A stretch of 20,121 bases of DNA from Caldipriscus sp964426895 (GTDB taxonomy: Bacteria; Hydrothermota; Hydrothermia; LBFQ01). Made by a program: the position numbers and the translations under genes. The notes beneath the pieces were generated by a model. The model saw nothing but the letters and a program-made list of their open reading frames with translations, had not been told where the DNA came from and searched no databases. Position 1 is the first letter of the stretch. Each line of letters opens with the position of its first letter. Shown one piece after another: positions 14,098 through 20,121 of the stretch. The stretch spans positions 1 through 20,121 of the forward strand of contig CAYRSH010000030.1 of NCBI GenBank assembly GCA_964426895.1. The letters are read 5' to 3'.

Positions 14098-15261
14098 TCT
14101 CCTACCGTCAATCCCATAAGACCCTAAGAATATCTTCCTCCCCTTTATGAACCCGTTTAAAGGTTTATCAACAATTTGCTTTTTGTTTTCTCCAACATTT
14201 ACGGGTGTTATGGATTTTGTGTAATAAATCTTTGGCACAACCGGTTCTGTATAATCAACAAAGGCCAAATGTATATAATTGTAATTATCCAAAAACAGGG
14301 AAGGCCTGTTTTGATTGCCCGGCATGTTTATCCGAAAACTATCCTTGACATTACCCGAGGAATCCAAAATGACCCCAAATATGTCCCTATCTCCCACAAA
14401 GTCTTCGCTCCACGCAACCACCCATCCCCCATTTCCATCGGGTATAACCGTTGGTTCTTGTTGTGAATTTCCGGAATACCTTATGGGAAAATCAACCCCA
14501 AATGTACCGTTATACAACTTTCCAAACACTTGAGGGGGTGAAAGCGATGAATTAACATAAACCAAAAGGGTTTTATCCCCGGATGTCGCAATATCGGGGT
14601 AATAAGATGTGTTGGTGGTTATCCTGTAATCTCCCAAACCCCAGTTTCCATATATATTATAACCCGTATTTCTACTGTCCGCCCAAACCACAAATAATGT
14701 ATCCCCCCAGAAATCAAAAGATGGGTACCAAGCGTTTGCCGGTGAATTTGATACCCTAACATCCGGCCCCCAAGCGCTGTCCCTAACCTTTAAATAAATC
14801 TGGGCGTTCATTGAAGAAGGGTCATCCCTATAATCGTACCAAACGACATAAAGTTTTCCCCCCATTTGTTTTATTGTGGGTAAATACCCGTTATCCCCCG
14901 GACCTCCGGAATTGGTATATGTGAGTCTCGTTTCGTTATCCCAAGATGTTCCGTTTATCGGTTTTGAGTTGAAGAATATCTCAATGTTGCTTATTCCCTC
15001 AACCCTATAATCGTGCCAAACCAAGAATACGCTATCGGAATAAACGAGGATAGAAGGGTATTTTGCATCGGCCGTGGTATTTGTAACCCTCTCTTCGTTT
15101 TGCCAGTAAGAAGATCTTATCTTATAAAAAACCTGCCAATGTCCTCCCACCTTCTTGTGATAAGATATATGAACATTCCCAAAACTATCAACGAACATAT
15201 ACCTATGGTTTAAACCGTTTTCACAACTGTCGCAAACAATTTGGGGTGTTAAAAAGAGCAT
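14077..15261 (-). CDS. Secreted sialidase-like beta-propeller protein of unknown function
   Basis: A 394-aa protein built of repeated blocks in which a W-D/E-x-R or YWQNEERV segment is followed by YPSI/LPTI and VFLVWHDYR/LYVVWYDYRDD/LFVVWADSR. This pattern is typical of sialidase/BNR-like propellers in secreted proteins of diderms. The C-terminus has RKIFLGSYGIDGRRL, resembling the first half of a type IX-like sorting tail but lacking the later GVYF part. The N-terminus MLFLTPQIVCDSC is too short for a normal signal peptide. The TATAAT 9 nt upstream supports this start. No catalytic site is recognised. It overlaps the malic enzyme gene by 21 bp at the 3' end. Confidence 0.75.
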   Translation of the reverse strand: MLFLTPQIVCDSCENGLNHRYMFVDSFGNVHISYHKKVGGHWQVFYKIRSSYWQNEERVTNTTADAKYPSILVYSDSVFLVWHDYRVEGISNIEIFFNSKPINGTSWDNETRLTYTNSGGPGDNGYLPTIKQMGGKLYVVWYDYRDDPSSMNAQIYLKVRDSAWGPDVRVSNSPANAWYPSFDFWGDTLFVVWADSRNTGYNIYGNWGLGDYRITTNTSYYPDIATSGDKTLLVYVNSSLSPPQVFGKLYNGTFGVDFPIRYSGNSQQEPTVIPDGNGGWVVAWSEDFVGDRDIFGVILDSSGNVKDSFRINMPGNQNRPSLFLDNYNYIHLAFVDYTEPVVPKIYYTKSITPVNVGENKKQIVDKPLNGFIKGRKIFLGSYGIDGRRLPFSEF

Positions 15262-15270
15262 AGGGTTTGT

Positions 15271-15276
15271 ATTATA
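15271..15276 (-). promoter_or_regulatory. -10 element of the propeller gene
   Basis: TATAAT followed by AC ends 9 nt before the ATG at 15261. It is divergent from the TetR promoter in a 66-bp intergenic region. Confidence 0.6.
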
Positions 15277-15314
15277 ATGTGGGGGCGGTTAATCCATTAA
15301 AAACCTTTCAGCGG

Positions 15315-15320
15315 TATAAT
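15315..15320 (+). promoter_or_regulatory. -10 element of the TetR operon
   Basis: TATAAT followed by AC ends 7 nt before the ATG at 15328, predicting a leaderless mRNA. The regulator may bind in this 66-bp divergent region; I see no convincing palindromic operator. Confidence 0.6.
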
Positions 15321-15327
15321 ACAAATA

Positions 15328-15927
15328 ATGACCCAAAGGGAAGTAAAGAAGGAGGAGATAATCTTGAAGGCTATGGAAATTTTTGCAAAGAGGGGGATAG
15401 ACGGGACGAGTATAAAGGATTTGGCGGAATATTTGGGAACAACAAAAAGTTATTTTTACTTTTACTTTTCATCAAAGGACGAGATAATTTTCAGCATACA
15501 GAAGTACATTATGGACTCCGCAATATCCCATCTAAAAAACCTTAAAGGGAGAAATATACCGGCCGCCAAAAAGGTTGAAGGGTGGATAAACTGGCATTTT
15601 GACGCTTTAAAGGAAAATAAAACTGAGGTGGATTTTATGTATCAGGCGATGTTTTCAAAGTATGTTTTGAAAACAAAGGAAAAGTTTAAGCAGGAGTTTA
15701 GAAATATGCACGGATTGTACGCATCCCTTATAGCGGATATTGTTAAAGAGGGTCAGGAGAGGGGTGAGTTTAAGAATACTTCCAATTCTACCCTTTTGGC
15801 CTCATTGATGGTGGGTTCTTTGTTTTCCGGTATAAAGTTGGCATATTTGGGTTTTATGGATGTGGAACGCATAAAAAAGGATGTTAAAAAATCCATTTTG
15901 ATGATGTTGGGCTATGAAAAGGTTTAG
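15328..15927 (+). CDS. TetR/AcrR-family transcriptional regulator
   Basis: A 199-aa one-domain-plus-ligand-domain repressor. The N-terminal helix-turn-helix spans about residues 8-52: EIILKAMEIFAKRGIDGTSI, then DLAEYLGTTKSYFYFYFSSKDEI, the classic TetR pattern with the aromatic-rich recognition helix. The C-terminal helical domain (about 60-199) would bind a ligand and dimerise; many FadR-type fatty acid regulators look similar. It is first in a three-gene operon and overlaps the next gene by 14 nt. It probably regulates its own operon and perhaps the divergent propeller gene, which is inference from position only. Confidence 0.9.
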   Translation: MTQREVKKEEIILKAMEIFAKRGIDGTSIKDLAEYLGTTKSYFYFYFSSKDEIIFSIQKYIMDSAISHLKNLKGRNIPAAKKVEGWINWHFDALKENKTEVDFMYQAMFSKYVLKTKEKFKQEFRNMHGLYASLIADIVKEGQERGEFKNTSNSTLLASLMVGSLFSGIKLAYLGFMDVERIKKDVKKSILMMLGYEKV

Positions 15928-18688
15928 AAAGTTTTTTAAATTAAACCTGATTTCTGCGTTTTTATGGTTTTCTGGTTTTTACACTTTGGGAGTTATTGCC
16001 CTTTACGAAAAACCTTTAATCTTGGCTTTATACACCATATTTGGAGTTGTCCTTTTAGCATTATCAAAGGTTTTTCACGAGAAATCTTTTGCTTGGCACT
16101 TGGAAAGGGTTAACCCGAATCTCAAAGAGAGACTTATTTCGCTTGTGGAGTTAAAGGGGGTTAAACATCCGGCGGTTTTGAGGTTGGAGGAAGAGGTAAA
16201 GAGGGAAAGGTTGGTATTTGTACCCTTTATAACGCTACCTATGTATATCTTTTCAACCCTATCCGTCCTTGTATTCCTTTCATCGTTTGTAAAACTTCCG
16301 GAAAAACCCGTTATAAAGTTTTATGCCGATAGGAATTTAATATTTGAGGGGGAAACCCTGTATGTCAAAACACAACCAAAGGTTGATGAAATCCTTGTAA
16401 AAGGATACGGGGAAATAAAGGGGGATGGGGAGTTTAAAATTTATGGCTTAAAACCCGGAAATTATAGTATTTATGCCAAAGGGTATAAGGGGGAATTCGC
16501 ATTTACGGTAATTTCAAGGCCCGTGCTTTACGGCGTAAAGGGTTTCATAGTTCCCCCAAAATATACGGGACTCCCGGAAAGACCGATAGGTATAACGAAT
16601 GTGGCGTATGAGGGTTCAAAGTTTGAAGGTTTAAAAATAGAGCACAACGGGGATAGCGCCGGGTTTGAAAACTTACCGGAAGTTATCACAAAGGATACAA
16701 CGGTATATGTAAGGGTTTTTAAAGGGGGTAAGGGTTTTGTTTATAAGGCCTTTTCCGTTGAAGTTATAAGGGATAATCCCCCAAGCGTATCCATAAACCC
16801 TTCGGGAATATATAGGGTTGAAGGGGGAAAGGCAAATGTTGTAATATCCGCATATGACGATATAGCGCTTAGAGATGTGGGTTTGATAATAAACGGTAAA
16901 AGGGATAAATTAAAACTACAAGGTAGAATCCCAAATACCGTTTTTGAACTTGAATTTGATGTTTCCGATACTTTGAAAATTGTTGCATACGCCGAGGATG
17001 TTGCGGGCAAGGTTTCCCTTTCGGATACATTAATACTTTTACCCAAAGATGCGCTTGAAGACTTTAAGGAAAAACTTTTATCCGTGGATAAAATCGGGTC
17101 GTTGGAAAAGAGGTTAAAGGACATTGAGGAAAGGTTAAAGGTGGATGACCGGCTTTCATATTCAACCAAACAAGAGATAACGGAAGCCACAAAATCCTTA
17201 GGGGAAACTTATAAAGAGATGCAGGAAGCCTTGGAGAGGTTTGCAAATGACCTGAACGACCCGGAGATTTCAAACCTTATAAACGAAATAAGAAAAACCT
17301 TTAAGGAGGTTATGGACGAAGAATTGAGGAAGAGGTTGGAGGAATTGAACAGGGCTTTGGAAAAGGCAGACCCGAAAGAGGTGGCCAAGGCTTTAAAAAA
17401 CCTCAGATTATCGCAAAGGGAATTAAAGGAGCAGTTGGAAAGGTTTGCGAAACTTTTAAATAGGTATAAACAGGAAAAGGATTTAAAGGAGTTGTCCGAG
17501 AGGTTGAGCAGGTTATCACAAATGCAACAGGATATAACCGGCAAAAGGGATAGTTTGACCCAAAGGGAGATAACATCCGAGATTGATAGCATAAGGCAAA
17601 AGTTGGAGGATTATAAAAATGTTGAGGGCATTGACAACAAAAAGTTGGAAGAACTACTTAAAAAATTAGGAGAATCTTCAAAACTCTCACAAGAGGCTTT
17701 AAACAAAATGCAAAGGGGTGGGGATTTTAGAAGGGAACAGGCGAAAACATCCCTAAAACTCTCCGAAGCCTCGCAGTTGGCCGAGGATTTATACAATTCT
17801 TTGGTTCAAAACCGTACAAACGAAATAGTTTCACAGTTGAACGATATTTCCGATATTTCCACCTTTATGAACCAAAGGCTTTCCGAGAACCCGGATGAAA
17901 AAACCCTTGAAAATGCCAAGTTTGTTATGAAGGATGTGGAGGATAAACTAAGAGAACTTTCGGAAAAGAGTGTATTTGTATCCCCAAAGTTAAAGGATCT
18001 GGCCAAACAAATTTACGAAGATATAAACAAGGCACAGGGTGAGATGGCTAAGGGAAATACAAAAGGGGCGCAGGAAAACCTTAAAAGCGCAAGGGAGGGT
18101 TTGATACAACTGAGTATAATGACATCCGCGAGCGCACAGGCTTGCCAAAACTCCGGCGGTTCAACGGGTATGTCCCAATATCTGAGGCAACTTTCAAGGA
18201 TGGCGGGTGAGCAGGGTTCAATATTCCAAAACATAATGCCCTCGTTGAGTCCGGAAGAACTGGCGGAATTGGCGGCGAGGCAAATGGCTTTAAATCAGGC
18301 TTTGAGGGGTCTCATTGACAACATGAAGCGGGAGGGTATGCCCGGTGATGTTTTAAAACAACTTGAAGAGGCATTAAGGCAAATGGAAGAGTTGGAAAGG
18401 GATTTAAAAGATACAGAATCTTTAAATAGGTTGTCGGAATTGAGGAAAAAGGCGGAAAGGATAAAAATCCGTTTGTTGGAGGCCAGGGAAGCTTTGAGAA
18501 AGCAGAGGATGGAACCCGTATATGAGGCGGAGAGACCAAAACCGTATAAGGTTAAATCCGTTGAATTCAAGAAAGTTATTGATAGGAGGATCATAGCGGA
18601 GATTTATAATAAAGTCTTAACAAACCGGAGATTAAGCCCGCAAGAAAGGGAAATTTATGAGAAGTACATAAAAAACTTCCTTGAATGA
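15914..18688 (+). CDS. Large DUF4175-like membrane and coiled-coil protein
   Basis: A 924-aa protein. Two N-terminal transmembrane segments (about 12-30 and 34-52) and a third (103-126) are followed by beta-rich, Ig-like stretches (about 135-370). A long charged, helical region with heptad character runs from about 378 to 880, rich in Glu, Lys, Leu and Gln. This architecture resembles the DUF4175 family of Bacteroidota and related diderms, whose function is not established. Most of the protein probably lies outside the cytoplasm. The start overlaps the TetR gene by 14 nt; the end overlaps the lipoprotein gene by 4 nt (ATGA). The family assignment rests on architecture only. Confidence 0.7.
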   Translation: MKRFRKFFKLNLISAFLWFSGFYTLGVIALYEKPLILALYTIFGVVLLALSKVFHEKSFAWHLERVNPNLKERLISLVELKGVKHPAVLRLEEEVKRERLVFVPFITLPMYIFSTLSVLVFLSSFVKLPEKPVIKFYADRNLIFEGETLYVKTQPKVDEILVKGYGEIKGDGEFKIYGLKPGNYSIYAKGYKGEFAFTVISRPVLYGVKGFIVPPKYTGLPERPIGITNVAYEGSKFEGLKIEHNGDSAGFENLPEVITKDTTVYVRVFKGGKGFVYKAFSVEVIRDNPPSVSINPSGIYRVEGGKANVVISAYDDIALRDVGLIINGKRDKLKLQGRIPNTVFELEFDVSDTLKIVAYAEDVAGKVSLSDTLILLPKDALEDFKEKLLSVDKIGSLEKRLKDIEERLKVDDRLSYSTKQEITEATKSLGETYKEMQEALERFANDLNDPEISNLINEIRKTFKEVMDEELRKRLEELNRALEKADPKEVAKALKNLRLSQRELKEQLERFAKLLNRYKQEKDLKELSERLSRLSQMQQDITGKRDSLTQREITSEIDSIRQKLEDYKNVEGIDNKKLEELLKKLGESSKLSQEALNKMQRGGDFRREQAKTSLKLSEASQLAEDLYNSLVQNRTNEIVSQLNDISDISTFMNQRLSENPDEKTLENAKFVMKDVEDKLRELSEKSVFVSPKLKDLAKQIYEDINKAQGEMAKGNTKGAQENLKSAREGLIQLSIMTSASAQACQNSGGSTGMSQYLRQLSRMAGEQGSIFQNIMPSLSPEELAELAARQMALNQALRGLIDNMKREGMPGDVLKQLEEALRQMEELERDLKDTESLNRLSELRKKAERIKIRLLEAREALRKQRMEPVYEAERPKPYKVKSVEFKKVIDRRIIAEIYNKVLTNRRLSPQEREIYEKYIKNFLE

Positions 18689-19806
18689 AAAGAGTTCTCG
18701 TAATTCCCCTTTTGATTGCGTTGTTGTTTTCTTGTAGAAAAAGGGGAGAACCCGTTATATCCGAAAATCCTCCTCCGGATACCCTAAAAGGTGGCTTGGA
18801 ATTCGGAGATGCTTTTTGGACTTACAATTTGGGAGGTGAAATTACCTCATCTCCCGCAGTTTATAACGGTAGAATAATAGTTTCTTCACTTTCCGGAAGG
18901 TTGGCCTCATTGGATACCTTAGGAAACCCCCTTTGGGAGATAAACCTCGGTTCTCCAATATACTCCTCCCCAAGTATTTCCGAAAGTGGAAAGATTTTTA
19001 TAACAACTTATGACGGTAGGGTTTATTGTTTTAACAAAGATGGTGATAGTTTGTGGAAATTTTCCGTGTTGTCAAATATAACATCTTCGGTTGCAATAAA
19101 AAATAACCTTTTAATATTCGGAACCCATAGCGGACATGTTTATGCCCTTGATACGCTTGGAAATCGGGTATGGTTTTACCTAACCGCTGGTCCGGTTCTC
19201 GCAACCCCTTCAATATCACCAAACGGCAACATATATGTTGTCTCCTCGGATAATTACCTTTACGGTTTTGATACCCTTGGTAATTTGATATTATGGGTAA
19301 ATGTGGGCTCTTATTCTGTCGCACCTGCAATTTACGATAGCCTTGGTAATATTTATGTTTCCCTTGCGGATGGAAGGATTTTAAAGGTTTCTCCGGGTGG
19401 TTCAATCATCTGGAATTTTTCGGTAGGTGGTTCAATATCATATCCGCCTATTATGGATAGGGATGGTTTGATAATAACATCAGGAAACGGTAGGGTTGTT
19501 AAGTTGGATTTTGACGGTAATCTTATTTGGGAGTTTGGGACTGGAAGTATAAACATGTCTCCGGTTCTATCCGATAGCGGTTTTATATCATTTGTGGGGG
19601 ATGATACCCTTTATGTTATCAATTCCGATGGAAGTGTAAGGTTAAAAAGGAAAACATACTCAACATCAAAGTCTCCTCCTACGATTTACAAGGGGTATAT
19701 GTATATGGGTTTTGATAACGGGTATTTTGTATCCTTTGTTATAAATTCGGATTTGGGGAGGAGCCCTTGGCCGAAGTTCGGTAAGAATTTAAGGAATACT
19801 TTTTAA
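18685..19806 (+). CDS. PQQ-like beta-propeller lipoprotein
   Basis: A 373-aa lipoprotein with signal MKRVLVIPLLIALLFSC and lipidated Cys17. About seven to eight propeller repeats follow, each with a unit such as GRLASLDTLGNPLWEINLGSPIYSSP or GHVYALDTLGNRVWFYLTAGPVLATP. In each unit a strand, D-x-x-G-N, W and an S-P motif recur, as in PQQ-like/BamB-type propellers. The C-terminal SPWPKFGKNLRNTF is typical of these propellers. No PQQ-ligand residues are evident, so it is likely structural or a binding protein. It overlaps the DUF4175-like gene by 4 nt, and its stop overlaps the IS1-like remnant by 4 nt. Confidence 0.85.
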   Translation: MKRVLVIPLLIALLFSCRKRGEPVISENPPPDTLKGGLEFGDAFWTYNLGGEITSSPAVYNGRIIVSSLSGRLASLDTLGNPLWEINLGSPIYSSPSISESGKIFITTYDGRVYCFNKDGDSLWKFSVLSNITSSVAIKNNLLIFGTHSGHVYALDTLGNRVWFYLTAGPVLATPSISPNGNIYVVSSDNYLYGFDTLGNLILWVNVGSYSVAPAIYDSLGNIYVSLADGRILKVSPGGSIIWNFSVGGSISYPPIMDRDGLIITSGNGRVVKLDFDGNLIWEFGTGSINMSPVLSDSGFISFVGDDTLYVINSDGSVRLKRKTYSTSKSPPTIYKGYMYMGFDNGYFVSFVINSDLGRSPWPKFGKNLRNTF

Positions 19807-20121
19807 TCTTTTACTATTTTAAGGCCGAACCTTCTATTATACCCTTTGCCCAGCATTGCGCACATATCAGTTTTAAGCCGACCCTTTCTCCACTCAAACA
19901 GCCCTTCATAATGGCATTCCTCAAAGGCTATCTTTTTTTCCACATAAGACCACATCTCATCTATGCTTATCCTTAAAACCCTTCCTACTTTTGCTAACAA
20001 AAACACCACAACTATCATATACCTCAACGCATCTTCAAGGTTTTTTTTGAAAGATGCACCCTTATCGTGCTCTCGGCATACCCCAGCACTCTCCCTATCG
20101 CTGCATAACTCATCCCCTCAT
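19803..20121 (-). mobile_element. Remnant of an IS1-like transposase, cut by the window end
   Basis: Two minus-strand frames together resemble an IS1-type transposase. The first, open from the window edge and ending at 20024, encodes GMSYAAIGRVLGYAESTIR, a helix-turn-helix like that of IS1 InsA, and ends in TLKMR. The second (stop at 19803) continues one base back in phase as NLEDALRYMIVVV and contains SIDEMWSYVEKK, which matches the first catalytic Asp region of InsB (DEQWGYV). The two join at an A8 run (20041-20048), where -1 slippage would fuse them, as in IS1. After DEMWSYV only about 45 residues remain, and I cannot find the later catalytic Asp and Glu, so it is probably truncated. The 5' half lies outside the window; no terminal inverted repeat is seen. 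Confidence 0.5.
20041..20048 (-). other. Candidate -1 ribosomal frameshift site (A8 run)
   Basis: Eight A residues followed by CC on the minus strand include the slippery heptamer A AAA AAA in the phase of the first frame. The first frame stops 17 nt downstream (20024-20026). A -1 shift opens the second frame, which carries the DEMWSYV motif. This mirrors the A6C slippery site of IS1. Confidence 0.5.

Noticed and set aside
1..20121. CRISPR array, phage genes, rRNA or toxin-antitoxin pair
   Set aside because: I saw no regularly spaced repeats and no gene content of these kinds.

Overview
The window looks like a compact chromosomal segment from a diderm, probably thermophilic bacterium. I infer the diderm envelope from an LpxH-type lipid A hydrolase, a putative outer-membrane beta-barrel, three lipoproteins and a subtilase with a C-terminal tail resembling a type IX secretion sorting domain. 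The low GC content, AGG/GGG-rich codon usage, a GT81 glucosyl-3-phosphoglycerate synthase and the mix of genes recall uncultured lineages such as WOR-3/Hydrothermae. That placement is an impression, not a test.

Layout. 1-123: short AT/pyrimidine-rich leader. 124-2713 (+): five-gene operon with queC, a PTS IIA (PtsN-like) protein, a C4 zinc-ribbon protein, a small membrane protein and an lpxH-like phosphoesterase. 3157-2693 (-): LOG-family/TIGR00725 protein, tail-to-tail with lpxH. 3158-3775: mostly degenerate region with a short eroded ankyrin-repeat gene. 3776-4957 (+): GT81 synthase. 4988-8173 (+): glmS followed by a LEA2-type lipoprotein, a methyltransferase and a 99-aa GIDE-like protein, each overlapping the next by 4 nt. 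9692-8175 (-): subtilase. 11113-9729 (-): tRNA-Gly(CCC) with a putative outer-membrane protein gene starting 2 nt after it. 11782-11141 (-) and 11821-14097 (+): divergent Sco1-like lipoprotein and MaeB-type malic enzyme. 15261-14077 (-): secreted propeller-like protein. 15328-19806 (+): TetR regulator, large DUF4175-like membrane/coiled-coil protein and PQQ-propeller lipoprotein. 20121-19803 (-): remnant of an IS1-like transposase with a -1 frameshift site, cut by the window end.

The most striking signal is the way transcription starts. Ten transcription units begin with a TATAAT-like hexamer (often TATAATAC) placed so close to the start codon, or to the tRNA 5' end, that the leader would be about 1-7 nt. 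The distance is exactly 9 nt in seven cases and 7 nt in two. I see no TTGACA-like -35 at the ones I checked. The clearest Shine-Dalgarno sequences sit before genes inside operons. The genome therefore seems to use leaderless mRNAs for first genes, and ribosome-binding sites or stop/start overlaps for the rest. Genes are packed so tightly that the four tail-to-tail junctions leave no room for intrinsic terminators.
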